Positions 45,269 to 55,289 of a stretch of 64,000 nucleotides of DNA are shown here, piece after piece. How positions within the stretch are numbered: position 1 is the first letter of the stretch; every line of letters starts with the position of its first letter. The position numbers and the translations under genes were made by a program. The notes beneath the pieces were generated by a model. It saw nothing but the letters and a program-made list of their open reading frames with translations, made no database searches and was not told where the DNA came from. The DNA comes from Bradyrhizobium neotropicale (GTDB taxonomy: Bacteria > Pseudomonadota > Alphaproteobacteria > Rhizobiales > Xanthobacteraceae): contig NZ_LSEF01000090.1 in assembly GCF_001641695.1 (NCBI RefSeq), forward strand, positions 109,228 to 173,227. The letters run 5' to 3'.

Positions 45269-47635
45269 TCAGATCGCGCGCTTGTCCGGTCCCTGCAGCT
45301 TCTCATGCAGGTTGATCAGCCACATCGCCGTCGGCCGCAGGATGAAGAGGTCGGCCACGAGGGCCATGACCATCGAGAAGGCGCTGAGCCAGCCGAACAG
45401 CCGCAGCGATGGCAGGTCGGAGAATACAGTCACGACGAGGCCGCAAGCCAGCACCACCGTGGTCAGGATCAGCGCAGGACCAACCAGGACGGTGGCGCGC
45501 TCGACCGCGAGCGCGGACGAGACCCCGGGCTTGCTCTCCAGCCTGAGGCGGTTGAGGAAGTGGATGGTCGCGCTGAGGCCGAGGCCGAACGAGACGGTGA
45601 GCGCCACGACGCTGGCGAATTGCAGGCCCTCGCCCATCGCCCACAGCACCGTGCCTGACATCACCACCGGGAAGATGCCCGGCAGGATGCAGGCGAGCAT
45701 CACGACCCAGGAGCGGAAGGCCAGGCCAATGAAGATCGCGACCAGCGCGAATTCGACGGTGAGACCGCGGTTCAGCTTCTCGATCATGCTGGCCGAGTTG
45801 CGCGCGGCAATGGCGGCAAGACCCGTCACCGCCACCTCGTAGCCGGGATGCTTCTTGCGGACGGCGTCGAGCTCGGAATCGAGCTTGTCGACGATCGGCA
45901 GGAGCTGGCTGGAATCCTTGTCCGGCACGCGGCCGGCGACCACGACGGCGTCCTGCTCGGCATCAATGAAGCGCCGCACCAGATGCTCGGGGATGAGATT
46001 CACATATTCCTTCAGCGTTGCGACGTCGGCGCTGCCGGCCTTCTCCGCGAGCCAGCGGCGCAGGGTTTCGAGCGACCAGACGTTACCGACCCCAGCGGCC
46101 TTCTCCACGGTCGCGTGCACGTCCGCGATGGTCTGCAGCGTCTCCGGCGAATAGAGCGATTCACCTTTGGGGAATTGGATCAGCACGTTGACGGGGTTGG
46201 CGCCGGTCAGCTTGGCGTCGAGCCGGTCGCTGGCGGCAACCGCCTGACGCTTGTCCGGCACCTGGTCGGCGAGGCGGTAGCGCGGCTCGAGATTGGCGTA
46301 GATGACGCCGAGGCTGCCGACGAACAGCACCGCGATCAGGCTGAACAGGCCGGGCCGGCCCACCATGCGCACCGCGATCCAGTAGCAGAAATTGCGCAGC
46401 GCCTGCACGCCGGCATCGGCGCTCTGGAATTTGACGGCAAACATCTTCTCGTTGCGCACGAGCAGCACGCCGAACACCGGCACCAGCGACAGCACCGCAA
46501 CCAGCGCGATGATGGTCGCGGCAAGGCCCGCCTCGCCGAACTTGCGGATCAGGTCGGAGTTGGAGAACTGGAGCGCGATGAAGGAAATGCCGGCGGTGCC
46601 GTGCGTCAGCACGCAGGCCGGGCCCACCACCAGCACCGCGTTCTTGAACGCGGTGAACTTGTCCTGTCCTGCGATCAGCCGGTCGCGCGCCGCGAAGGTG
46701 AGCTGCATCGAGTCCGAGAAGCTGATGACCATGATGAGCGGCGTCATCACGTTCAGGAACATGTTGAGATTGAAGTTGGCCCAGCCGAGCGCGCCGAGCG
46801 CCAGCAGGATCGCGATCATCGGCGGGAACGCCGCCGCCACCATGAACGAGATTTTCCGGAAGAAGATGATGGCGATGATGCAGCCGGCGAGAATGCCGAG
46901 GATGTTGTAGGTGAGCCCGTCGCGCTCGACCGCATTGCGGATCTCGAGCTGCATCACCGGCACGCCGGAGAGTTGGAAGTTGAGGCCGGTCTCGCCGAGA
47001 TCCTCCTTCATCAGCGCGCGGATGTCGCCGACGGTCTTGCCGAGCTTGCTGGAGGCGACCACATCCGGATCGAGCGAGAGCACGATCAGCGCGAGCGTGC
47101 CGTCCTCCGACAGCAGCTTGCCGCGGATGATCTCGTTGGCTTTGACGGTCTCGATGAACTTGTTATAGGCCTCGCCCTCGGGCAGCTCGCCCGGGAACAG
47201 TGCCGCCGGCAGCTTGCCCGGCGCAGGCGCCTGGCGCGCGGAGAACAACGAGACCAGCCCGCGCGTGCCTTCGACCAGCTGCAGGTCGGTGACGAAGTCG
47301 CGGAGCTTCTCGAGGTTGTTCCGCGCCAGTAGGTTCTTGCCCTCAACCACGACGAGAACATCGAATTCCTCGGCCGGGAACTTCTTCGTCACCTCTTCGT
47401 ACTGGCGGAATTCGCGGCTGTTGGAGCGGAAGAGCTGCGACAGCGAATCGTCGATCTTGATTCGCTGGATGCCGAACACGGCGCCGACGATCAGCGCGAC
47501 CAGGATGAGGCAGGAGACGATCGGCGCCCGGACGGCGATCAGCCCGATACGTTCCAGCCCGAAGGCGATGGAGGACGCGGGTCCCTGCTCGACCTTGTCG
47601 ACATGAACCTCACTCTCGCTGTGCTTTTCGAGCAT
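45269..47635 (-). CDS. MMPL/RND family exporter (HpnN-like paralogue)
   Basis: 788 residues from MLEKHSESEVHVDK; an upstream Met would add 75 unrelated residues. First membrane segment around SCLILVALIVGAVFGI, then a periplasmic loop beginning IKIDDSLSQLFRSN, and the NLNMFLNVMTPLIMVISFSDSMQLTFA block with the transmembrane Asp. The second half repeats this with VVALTVSFGLGLSATIHFLNRLR. It probably exports a lipid or hydrophobic molecule. It is on the same strand as hpnP-eutC, and I infer a link to envelope lipids. Confidence 0.85.
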   Translation of the reverse strand: MLEKHSESEVHVDKVEQGPASSIAFGLERIGLIAVRAPIVSCLILVALIVGAVFGIQRIKIDDSLSQLFRSNSREFRQYEEVTKKFPAEEFDVLVVVEGKNLLARNNLEKLRDFVTDLQLVEGTRGLVSLFSARQAPAPGKLPAALFPGELPEGEAYNKFIETVKANEIIRGKLLSEDGTLALIVLSLDPDVVASSKLGKTVGDIRALMKEDLGETGLNFQLSGVPVMQLEIRNAVERDGLTYNILGILAGCIIAIIFFRKISFMVAAAFPPMIAILLALGALGWANFNLNMFLNVMTPLIMVISFSDSMQLTFAARDRLIAGQDKFTAFKNAVLVVGPACVLTHGTAGISFIALQFSNSDLIRKFGEAGLAATIIALVAVLSLVPVFGVLLVRNEKMFAVKFQSADAGVQALRNFCYWIAVRMVGRPGLFSLIAVLFVGSLGVIYANLEPRYRLADQVPDKRQAVAASDRLDAKLTGANPVNVLIQFPKGESLYSPETLQTIADVHATVEKAAGVGNVWSLETLRRWLAEKAGSADVATLKEYVNLIPEHLVRRFIDAEQDAVVVAGRVPDKDSSQLLPIVDKLDSELDAVRKKHPGYEVAVTGLAAIAARNSASMIEKLNRGLTVEFALVAIFIGLAFRSWVVMLACILPGIFPVVMSGTVLWAMGEGLQFASVVALTVSFGLGLSATIHFLNRLRLESKPGVSSALAVERATVLVGPALILTTVVLACGLVVTVFSDLPSLRLFGWLSAFSMVMALVADLFILRPTAMWLINLHEKLQGPDKRAI

Positions 47636-47804
47636 GCCTTGTCCAGTTCCTGAATCGGCTCGGGTTATGAGCTTATTGCGCCCCGCGAACGGCCTGAAAA
47701 CGCCATACTGATGGGAGGCCTTTGAAAATGCGCGGAAAATCGCGGCACGGGGTTTAGCAGGTCCAACCATGGTCTCGCAAGCAGCCGCAAGTCGGCCAAA
47801 CCGA

Positions 47805-48623
47805 TCAAGATGAGGACATTTTGGCCCCCGATTCCGTTCCTCCGGGCGAGGCTGTGCCAATTCGACGCGGCGCCCGGTCGGCGCTCTCGTCCTTCAGCGC
47901 AACCCCGGTGCCCCCCCTTGCCAGGCCCTCCCGGACGAGCCAGGCGATCTTGTGGGCCGCCTCGTCGTAGCTCAACCCGGCCTGGTGGATGTTCGAGACG
48001 CAGTTGCGCTCGGCATCGGTGCGCCCCGGCTTCGGCGCGAAGGTCAGATAGGCGCCGAGACTGTCAGGCGCCGACAGGCCCGGCCGCTCGCCGATCAGCA
48101 TCACGACCATGCGCGCGCCCAGGATGGCGCCGATCTCGTCGCCAAGCGCCACCCGTGCGCCGGAGGCGACAACGACGTGGCAGATCGCGACAGCATCCTC
48201 GGCCGCGAGCCGCAGCAACAGGCTCTTCAGCAGGGCAAGCGCATGCGCGTGCACCGCGGTCGGCGACAGACCGTCGCCAATGACGATCGCAAGCCGGCCC
48301 GGCTCCGTGGCGGTGCGCGCCAACACCTCGGCGGACGCAGCATCGAGCTGCCGCCCCAAATCCGGCCGCCGCAGATACTCCCCGCGATCGACCGCCCGGC
48401 TCATCACCTCGGCGGGCGCGAGGCCGAGCTCGCGGAGTTTGGCGACCAGCCGCGCCGCATCGAAAGCGGCATGCACCGCATCGCGGGCGCGCGCATGATC
48501 CAGCGTGAAATCGAGCAGCGGCCTGGTCGGCAGGCTTGCGCCGCTGCGCCCGAGCGCGACGCGCGCAGGCGTAGCGGCGCGCAGATCGCACGTGGCGCGG
48601 GCCGGAACGACCGGATCGGGCAT
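47805..48623 (-). CDS. eutC: Ethanolamine ammonia-lyase small subunit
   Basis: 272 residues from [15 protein letters not shown]. EutC features: [33 protein letters not shown] (reading [14 protein letters not shown]), [39 protein letters not shown], and [21 protein letters not shown]. With EutB and adenosylcobalamin it turns ethanolamine into acetaldehyde and ammonia. The start is 5 bases after the hpnP stop, so it is coupled to hpnP rather than to eutB. Confidence 0.95.
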   Translation of the reverse strand: MPDPVVPARATCDLRAATPARVALGRSGASLPTRPLLDFTLDHARARDAVHAAFDAARLVAKLRELGLAPAEVMSRAVDRGEYLRRPDLGRQLDAASAEVLARTATEPGRLAIVIGDGLSPTAVHAHALALLKSLLLRLAAEDAVAICHVVVASGARVALGDEIGAILGARMVVMLIGERPGLSAPDSLGAYLTFAPKPGRTDAERNCVSNIHQAGLSYDEAAHKIAWLVREGLARGGTGVALKDESADRAPRRIGTASPGGTESGAKMSSS

Positions 48624-48628
48624 GTCGC

Positions 48629-50215
48629 TCACTCGGCGGGAACGGCAGCCTCGCGCAGCCGCAGCGAGTAGTTCGAGGCGTTCTGCTTGCCGCTGGAGGC
48701 GGCACGCGCAAAGGTGATGAGATGATGCGCGACCAATGTGCAGGCGATCAGGCCTTCGAGATCGCCGCGCTTGATGCGCCCGAGCGCAAACTTCCAGAAC
48801 ACGCGCCTGTAGCTGCCCAGCACCCCGACCTTCCAGAAGATGTTCCTGAGCATGACAAGACCGCGCCTGATGTTGGGCCAGGCCTTCATCTCGTCCGGCA
48901 CGGGCACCTTCAGGCGGTTCGAATAGGTGTGATCGCACTGATACTGGAAGCGCGCATAGACCTTGGCGGGCTCGTAGGCGACCTCCATGCAGTGCTTCCA
49001 GGAAGCGACGACGTCGTCATAGGGCAGCAGGAAGTTGACGTTGGAATCGCGGCCCTCGTCCTCGATTAGGCGCCCTTCCCGCTGCAGCCGGTCCCATAGC
49101 GGCGTCTTCGGCAGCGCCTGAAGCAGGTTGATGGTGAGCAGCGGGATCTGGGATTCGTCGACGAAGGCGAGCAGCGCATCGGATGTATTGGGCTTGTCGG
49201 TGTCCAGCCCCATGATGATGCCGGACACGACCTCCATGCCGTAGGAGTTGATGGTGCGCACGCCCTCCAGGATCGGGACCATCATGTTGTGGTCCTTGTG
49301 CATCGCCTTCAGCGCGTCGGGATCGGGCGTCTCGATGCCGCAGAAAATGGTGATGAAATAGGCCTCCCGCATCTTCTCCAGGATCTCGGGCCGCTTGGCG
49401 ATGTTGAGCGTCGCCTCACAGGCGAGCCGCATCACATAGCCTGTCTTCTTCTGCCATTCGATCAGGTGCGGCAGGAGGTCCATTGCCGCCTTGCGGTTGC
49501 CGATGAAATTGTCGTCGACGAAATAGACCGTGTCGGTCATGCCGCATTCGCGCAGGCGGTCGAGCTCGGCGATGATCTGCTCCGGCGACTTGAGACGTGG
49601 GTTGCGGCCGTAAAGGCCCGGAATGTCGCAGAATTCGCACTGATAGGGACAGCCGCTGGAATACTGGATGCTGCCGAGGAAGTATTTCTTCACGTCAGCG
49701 AGCTCGTAGGCCGGAATCGGAAATTCCGTCATTGGCACGCGATCCCCGGTCGTCAGCACCACCTGCTGCGGGGGACGGGAGGTGTCGCGAGACAGGATTT
49801 CGATCAGCTCGTTGGTGGCGTCGCCAAGCTCGCCGACATGGAGATAATCGAAGGACGGATAGTAGTCGGGGCAAGCGCTGACCGAGGGACCGCCGAGCGC
49901 AACCGGCAGATCGAACTCATGGGCGCGGCGGCAGATGTCGTTCATCTGCTGGCGCTGGATGTGCATGCCGCTGACAAAGACGGCTTCGGCCCACTCGAAC
50001 TCCTCCTTGGTCGTGCGGCGGAGGTTCTCGTCGACGAATTTGACCTGCCATTCCTTGGGCAGATAGGCGGAGATCAGCAGCAGTCCCTGGGGCGGCATGA
50101 ATGCCTTCACCCCGTCCGTCAGCGGATAGGAATGCTCGAACGTACCGAACGATGATGTGTAGCGCGGGAAGACGCAGAGGATATGCCGGATCGTTCCGTT
50201 GCTCTTAGCGCGCAT
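48629..50215 (-). CDS. hpnP: HpnP, hopanoid C-2 methyltransferase (B12-binding radical SAM)
   Basis: 528 residues from [10 protein letters not shown], preceded by GGGGGAAG. Residues 10-140 form the cobalamin-binding domain ([14 protein letters not shown] at its end). The radical SAM cluster is C189-x3-C193-x2-C196 in [18 protein letters not shown], with [16 protein letters not shown] and FCGIETPD further on. HpnP methylates hopanoids at C-2, giving 2-methylhopanoids. A weak EcfG-like pair GGAAT-N16-CGGT lies upstream at 50274-50298 (minus strand), with two departures from consensus. Inserted between eutB and eutC. Confidence 0.93.
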   Translation of the reverse strand: MRAKSNGTIRHILCVFPRYTSSFGTFEHSYPLTDGVKAFMPPQGLLLISAYLPKEWQVKFVDENLRRTTKEEFEWAEAVFVSGMHIQRQQMNDICRRAHEFDLPVALGGPSVSACPDYYPSFDYLHVGELGDATNELIEILSRDTSRPPQQVVLTTGDRVPMTEFPIPAYELADVKKYFLGSIQYSSGCPYQCEFCDIPGLYGRNPRLKSPEQIIAELDRLRECGMTDTVYFVDDNFIGNRKAAMDLLPHLIEWQKKTGYVMRLACEATLNIAKRPEILEKMREAYFITIFCGIETPDPDALKAMHKDHNMMVPILEGVRTINSYGMEVVSGIIMGLDTDKPNTSDALLAFVDESQIPLLTINLLQALPKTPLWDRLQREGRLIEDEGRDSNVNFLLPYDDVVASWKHCMEVAYEPAKVYARFQYQCDHTYSNRLKVPVPDEMKAWPNIRRGLVMLRNIFWKVGVLGSYRRVFWKFALGRIKRGDLEGLIACTLVAHHLITFARAASSGKQNASNYSLRLREAAVPAE

Positions 50216-50389
50216 CGAACTTCCCCCAACAACCACGTTCTACAAATGGTGCAGAATGAACGGTCAGACACATACCGTAACGCTGCGACCGAAATTCCTC
50301 AATATTGTGGCACCAGTCTAATTCGTAAGACGCGCCAATGGTTTCGTTGGTTCATTGCCGATCGGTGGCATTTCTGTGCCGGCGAACGC

Positions 50390-51772
50390 TCACGCGATCA
50401 GCCGGGAAGCAAAATCGGGCAGCAGGGCTGCGTCCGCGGCAAGCCGGAAATCGGCCCCTGCAATGCCCGACTGCACCAGCCAGTCGTCGAACTCCGGCGC
50501 GCGGCGCAGGCCGAAGACGTCACGGACATAGAGCGCGTCGTGAAAGGAGGTCGACTGGTAGTTCAGCATGACGTCGTCGGCGCCAGGCACCCCCATGATA
50601 AAGGTGACGCCGGCGGCAGCGAGCAGCGTCAGGAGATTATCCATGTCGTCCTGGTCCGCCTCGGCATGGTTGGTGTAGCAGATGTCGACCCCGAGCGGCA
50701 GGCCGAGGAGCTTGCCGCAGAAGTGGTCCTCGAGCCCTGCCCGGATGATCTCCTTGCCGTCATAGAGATATTCCGGGCCGATGAAGCCGACCACGCTGTT
50801 GACCAGGAGCGGCGCAAAGGCGCGGGCGACGGCATAGGCGCGCGCCTCGCAGGTCTGCTGGTCGACGCCATGATGGGCGTTGGCCGACAGCGCCGAGCCC
50901 TGCCCGGTCTCGAAATACATCACATTCTGCCCGACCGTGCCGCGCCGAAGCGACAGCCCGGCCTGCTGCCCCTCCTTCAGCAAGGCGAGATCGATACCGA
51001 AGCTGCGGTTGGCGGCCTCGGTGCCCGCGACCGACTGGAAGACGAGGTCGACCGGCACCCCCTGCCCGATCAGCGACAGCGTCGTGGTGACGTGGGTCAG
51101 CACGCAGCCCTGGGTCGGGATCTTGAGCCGGGCGATGATCTCGTCGAGCAATCGTAACAGCTGCGCGATGATGGCGGGGTCGTCGCTCGCCGGGTTGATC
51201 CCGATGCAGGCATCGCCGGCGCCGAGCAGGATGCCGTCGAGGATCGAGGCGGTAATGCCCCTGGCGTCGTCGAAGGGATGGTTGGGCTGGAGCCGCGTGC
51301 TCATCCGTCCCTTGAGGCCGATGGTGTTGCGGAAGGCGGTGGTCACCTCGCACTTCCGCGCCGCCAGGATCAGGTCCTGGTTGCGCATCAGTTTCGACAC
51401 CGCGGCCGCCATTTCCGGAGTGATGCCGCGCGACAGTCGCTTGAGGACCTCGGGCGTCGCGGCATCCGACAGCAGCCAGTCGCGGAAGGCCCCGACCGTG
51501 AGCGAGGCCACAGGCGCAAAGGCTGTCGTGTCATGGCTGTCAAAGACGAGGCGAGTGACCTCGTCGGACTCATAGGGGATGACGGCCTCCTGGAGGAATT
51601 GCCCGAGCGGAACGTCGGCGAGCGCCATCCGCGCCGCGATCATTTGCTCGGCGCTGTCGGCCGCGATCCCGGCCAGCCGGTCCCCGGAGCGCGGCGGCGT
51701 GGCCTTGGCCAGGAGGTCGCGCAGGTCGGGGAAGGTATAGGTCGTGGCGTCGATGGTGTGGCGGTAGACCAA
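50390..51772 (-). CDS. eutB: Ethanolamine ammonia-lyase large subunit
   Basis: 460 residues from a TTG (MVYRHTIDATTYTFPDLRDL) that follows GGAGGGG at the right distance; a TTG 13 codons earlier is possible but has no ribosome site. EutB motifs: KATPPRSGDRLAGIA, KGRMSTRLQPNHP, GVDACIGI-like GAGDACIGINP, PTQGCVLTHVTTT, NVMYFETGQGSALSANAHHG, VGFIGPEYLYDGKEIIRAGLEDHF, CYTNHAEADQ, and FIMGVPGADDVMLNYQSTSFHD. Forms the TIM-barrel subunit with the cobalamin site. No eutA reactivase or microcompartment genes are visible. Confidence 0.95.
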   Translation of the reverse strand: MVYRHTIDATTYTFPDLRDLLAKATPPRSGDRLAGIAADSAEQMIAARMALADVPLGQFLQEAVIPYESDEVTRLVFDSHDTTAFAPVASLTVGAFRDWLLSDAATPEVLKRLSRGITPEMAAAVSKLMRNQDLILAARKCEVTTAFRNTIGLKGRMSTRLQPNHPFDDARGITASILDGILLGAGDACIGINPASDDPAIIAQLLRLLDEIIARLKIPTQGCVLTHVTTTLSLIGQGVPVDLVFQSVAGTEAANRSFGIDLALLKEGQQAGLSLRRGTVGQNVMYFETGQGSALSANAHHGVDQQTCEARAYAVARAFAPLLVNSVVGFIGPEYLYDGKEIIRAGLEDHFCGKLLGLPLGVDICYTNHAEADQDDMDNLLTLLAAAGVTFIMGVPGADDVMLNYQSTSFHDALYVRDVFGLRRAPEFDDWLVQSGIAGADFRLAADAALLPDFASRLIA

Positions 51773-52080
51773 ATGCCCCTCCGGGGTTTGTCGGCCTATG
51801 GCCGACTCCAAATCGATCGTTTGAAGGCGGTCCCGGCGTCAGGACATACGCGCTCGGCGCCCGCCAGCCACGCCGATGCTTGCCGCAGGCCTCCCGATCC
51901 TCGCACGGACTCGCCGGTGAGGCCAAGGCGATGAAATAGCTCGATTTTCCTTCGACCAAAGGCGAATGCAAGGGACCGTCGCGTTAACGCTGCATCCATC
52001 TTCATTCTGCATAGTTTTGCATCAATTTGACACGCCCCCCGCTCACCGGCCATCGACGGCCTCTTCGGGCCCCTGACACC

Positions 52081-53820
52081 ATGACAACCGACCGATCTGG
52101 GAATGCCGCCGGCTTGGCAGGCCGTTTCACGCTTGCGACCAAGCTCTATGCGATTTTCGCGCTGTTTGCCCTGCTCACGGCGGGAATCGCGATGCTGTCC
52201 GATTACAACAGCCGCCGCAGCGCCGAACTGACCGCCGCGATCGAGACGGCGAACGCGGCCGCGCTGAACGTCGAGCGCGTCAACTCGCTGGTCTATGCCG
52301 TGGTGATGGAATCCCGCGGCGTCTACATGTCGACCGACCCGGCCGTGGTGAAGAAATACGGCGAAGGCCTGCTCAAGTTCAATGCGCAGATCCTGGACGT
52401 GGTCAAGCGGTGGGAGACCATCGTCAAGGCCGACGATGCCGATCAGTTCGCCACCTTCAAGAAGCGCATCGAGCAGTTCGTCGAATTCCGCAAGGAGCTG
52501 GTCCGCCGCGCCAACGAGATCAGCCCGGCCGCGGGCCGCGAGTGGGGCGATAACGACGCCAACCGCTCCGTGCGGTCGGCCCTGAACAAGGATCTCGAAG
52601 CGCTCTCCAAGGTCTATGCCGAGCGTGCGAAGCAGATCTCGCTGGAGACCGAGACCAACCGCAGGCTGTCCTTGGTGCTGACCTGCCTCGGCGGTCTCGC
52701 GCTGGCGCTGGTCGTCATCGGCATCATCATCATCGCCCGCTCGATCGCGCGTCCGCTTTCGGCGATCACCGCAACCATCAAGCAGGTCGCCGACGGCGCA
52801 CAAAACGTTACGGTGCCGCACACGGAGCGGGCAGACGAGATCGGCGCGCTGGCCCGTGCGATCCAGGTGTTCCAGGAGGCCATGGGCCGCAACCGCAATC
52901 TCGCTTCGCAGGTCTCGCAGGAATCCGCCTCGCGCGAAGAGCGTGCGCGCCATATCGAAACATCGGTCGAGGCGTTTCGCGACGCGATCGGCGCGGTCAT
53001 GCGCGGCCTCACCGACAACGCCTCCGTCATGCGCGAGACCGCGCAGACGATCACGCGCGTCACCGCAAACGCGAGCAGCCGCGCCGGCACGGCAGCGAAC
53101 GCCACCGAGCAGGCCTCCCACAACGTCACTGCGGTGGCGGGAGCGGCCGAGGAGCTGTCGGCGTCCGTCGAGGAGATCGGCCGCCAGGTGCGGCAGTCCG
53201 CCGGCGCCGTCGAGCAGACCGGCCAGCGCACCGAGAAATCGATCGCCGAGATCGAGAGCCTTGCGGCGGCCACGCAGCGCATCGACGGCGTGCTCAACCT
53301 GATCCAGGCGATCGCCGAGCAGACCAATTTGCTCGCGCTCAATGCCACGATCGAAGCCGCCCGCGCCGGTGACGCGGGCCGCGGCTTTGCCGTCGTCGCG
53401 CATGAGGTGAAGGCGCTCGCAGGGCAAACCGCGAAGGCGACCGCCGAGATCAGCGAGAACGTCAGCATGATCCAGGCCTCGACACGCAACGCGGTGGAGG
53501 CCGTGCGCGAGATCGGCGGCGCGGTGCGCGAGATCAACGAGGTCACCTCGGCAATCGCCGGCGCCATCGGCCAGCAGGACTCCGCCACGCGCGAGATCTC
53601 CTCCAACGCGCAATCGGCGGCGCAGGGCAACGAGACCCTCGTCGCCAACATCACCTCGCTGCGCGACGCCATCGGCGAGACCGACACCGCGGCAGCCTCC
53701 GTGCTGACGCAGGCGAGCAGCCTGACCGCAACCGCGGAGACACTGTCGCGCGAGGTGGAGAAGTTCTTCCAGAACTTGCGCTCAGGGGCGGCAGACAGCC
53801 GCGTTGCCAAGGCGGGATAG
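52081..53820 (+). CDS. Methyl-accepting chemotaxis protein
   Basis: 579 residues from MTTDRSGNAAG. First membrane segment about 20-38, a periplasmic helical sensor of about 160 residues, second segment near 200-220 (VLTCLGGLALALVVIGIIII), HAMP at 220-275 (RSIARPLSAITATIKQVADG), and the signalling helix hairpin with IAEQTNLLALNATIEAARAGDAGRGFAVVAHEVKALA near 425-460. A transducer to CheA/CheW; ligand unknown. No che genes are near. Divergent from eutB across about 300 bases. Confidence 0.95.
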   Translation: MTTDRSGNAAGLAGRFTLATKLYAIFALFALLTAGIAMLSDYNSRRSAELTAAIETANAAALNVERVNSLVYAVVMESRGVYMSTDPAVVKKYGEGLLKFNAQILDVVKRWETIVKADDADQFATFKKRIEQFVEFRKELVRRANEISPAAGREWGDNDANRSVRSALNKDLEALSKVYAERAKQISLETETNRRLSLVLTCLGGLALALVVIGIIIIARSIARPLSAITATIKQVADGAQNVTVPHTERADEIGALARAIQVFQEAMGRNRNLASQVSQESASREERARHIETSVEAFRDAIGAVMRGLTDNASVMRETAQTITRVTANASSRAGTAANATEQASHNVTAVAGAAEELSASVEEIGRQVRQSAGAVEQTGQRTEKSIAEIESLAAATQRIDGVLNLIQAIAEQTNLLALNATIEAARAGDAGRGFAVVAHEVKALAGQTAKATAEISENVSMIQASTRNAVEAVREIGGAVREINEVTSAIAGAIGQQDSATREISSNAQSAAQGNETLVANITSLRDAIGETDTAAASVLTQASSLTATAETLSREVEKFFQNLRSGAADSRVAKAG

Positions 53821-54261
53821 CAGCGCGTCCACCGCCGCCAAGTTGGCGGTGGGCTCGCCCTCACAAAAATTTCGAAAACAACCCCATGCAAAGTAGGATT
53901 GTCTGCCGGGCGCCACGCCCTCGGCGACCTCGCGACGTTTGACACGTCGGGCAAAACACCAGCACAATGCCATCATGGCGGCGGTACACTTCCCCGAACC
54001 CAGCCCTCCCGCCCTGAACTCCTCCCTAGACCAGCAGGGCTATCGCATCTGCCCTTGTGGCGCGAACGCTCTCGGGCCTTCAGGGTTCGAGACGCGCCGT
54101 AAGGTGGCGCTCCTCACCATGAGGGTCTAGGATTTCGCCGCGAAATAAGACCTCATCCTGAGGAGCCCGCCGACAGCGGGCGTCTCGAAGGATGGGCCGC
54201 AAGGAGGCTGCCTGCCAAACTCTCTTTCATCTGCGATGCCCTACCCTCCAGGGGTGTGCCG
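53821..54261. other. 441-base intergenic region with repeats
   Basis: Contains no gene. From 53862 the text CAAAAATTTCGAAAACAACC and the following CATGCAAAGTAG resemble an intergenic element I have seen in Bradyrhizobium, but only one copy is in the window. The right part holds the pair of repeats listed at 54086-54194. It separates the chemoreceptor from a convergent LysR gene. Confidence 0.5.
54086..54194. repeat. Head-to-head pair of CTCGAAGGATG / CCTCATCCTGAGG repeats
   Basis: First copy in reverse orientation (TTCGAGACGCGCC ... GGCGCTCCTCACCATGAGG, 54086-54124) and second copy forward (CCTCATCCTGAGGAGCCCGC ... GCGGGCGTCTCGAAGGATG, 54151-54194). Together they form a large inverted structure with a 26-base spacer. 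Confidence 0.75.
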
Positions 54262-55155
54262 TTAGCCCGCCAAGGCATGCCACAGCTCATCGGCCGTCTG
54301 ATTTCGACAGTCGGGTGACCGGAACAGTCTGATCTCTATGGGTATGTCCAATTGCTCAGATCCGGCGCGGACGAGACGCCCCTGCTCGACATCGTCCTTT
54401 GCGAGCGTTTGCGGGAGCCAGGCGACACCATGACCCTCGCGGGCCATGGTCATCAACGTCGCGGCGAGGTGCGACGTGAAGCCGGTCTCCAGGTTTGCCA
54501 GCGCATTGTCGCCTGTCTGATGGGCTGAGAGGATGCGGCCGATGCCGGAGGCATGACTGTATGAGAGCAGTCGTACTGGACGAGCAGGAGAGGCGGGCAA
54601 AGGCCATGCCGGTCGACCATCGGACGTAGCCGCGCACAGAGGCACTAGCCGATCGTCGCCGATCCGGATGCTCTGGAAGCGGTCGGACTCGAAGCGGGTC
54701 GGCGCCTCCCGATGATAGTGGCACAGCAGGAAGTGGACCTCCCCGCTCACCATGATCTGCTCGCAAGCTTCCATGCTTTCCGAGATCAGGCTGAGAGCTC
54801 CGAGCCTCTCAAAGCGGAGGTTCCGAATCCATTGAGGGAAGAACGTAAATGAAAGCGCGTGTGTTGCTGCCATGGACAGCGCGACCGTGTTTCGCTCGCC
54901 AACGGACCGGGTGTCGCGCCGCGCCCGCTCCAGGCTGCGGATCATCTCTTCGGCCAGGGGCTGAAAGTGGATTCCGGCAGGCGTCAAGCTTGCCCCCTGG
55001 GCGCCACGCACGAAGAGCGGTGTTCCGATCCAGTCCTCCAACGCGCGAATCCGCCGGCTGAAAGCCGGTTGCGTCACGTTCCGCGCGTCCGCCGCCCGCG
55101 AGAAGCTCTTCAGTTCCGCGAGCGCCGAGAAGTCCTTGAGCCAGTCGAGATCCAT
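54262..55155 (-). CDS. LysR family transcriptional regulator next to D-tartrate dehydratase
   Basis: 297 residues, full length. HTH region LDWLKDFSALAELKSFSRAADARNVTQPAFSRRIRALEDWIG at 3-44, then a complete effector domain with LLCHYHREAPTRF and AREGHGVAWLPQTLA. Divergent from the tartrate dehydratase gene with 134 bases between starts, the classic layout for a LysR activator of the neighbouring gene. No clear T-N11-A palindrome was picked out. Confidence 0.92.
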   Translation of the reverse strand: MDLDWLKDFSALAELKSFSRAADARNVTQPAFSRRIRALEDWIGTPLFVRGAQGASLTPAGIHFQPLAEEMIRSLERARRDTRSVGERNTVALSMAATHALSFTFFPQWIRNLRFERLGALSLISESMEACEQIMVSGEVHFLLCHYHREAPTRFESDRFQSIRIGDDRLVPLCAATSDGRPAWPLPASPARPVRLLSYSHASGIGRILSAHQTGDNALANLETGFTSHLAATLMTMAREGHGVAWLPQTLAKDDVEQGRLVRAGSEQLDIPIEIRLFRSPDCRNQTADELWHALAG

Positions 55156-55289
55156 GTCGATGCCGTTCGCGCATCAGCCGAACCGATCATGGCATTGGCC
55201 AATAAGCCCTGTCCAGCAGTACCCATCCGCGCAGCTCCCCAACGAGCAGCCCTCTGAGCCCTCGGTCAGAGCGTAGACAGGAGAACACC

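Noticed and set aside
50274-50298. EcfG promoter of hpnP
   Set aside because: GGAAT-N16-CGGT has two departures from the consensus. Kept only as a remark because hpnP is an EcfG target in Rhodopseudomonas.
51773-52080. Possible cobalamin riboswitch upstream of eutB
   Set aside because: The region lacks the B12-box core (GCCACTG) and the accompanying stem sequences on the eutB strand.
51796-53613. Long minus-strand frame opposite the chemoreceptor
   Set aside because: Antisense to a full-length MCP with all expected motifs; low-complexity composition.
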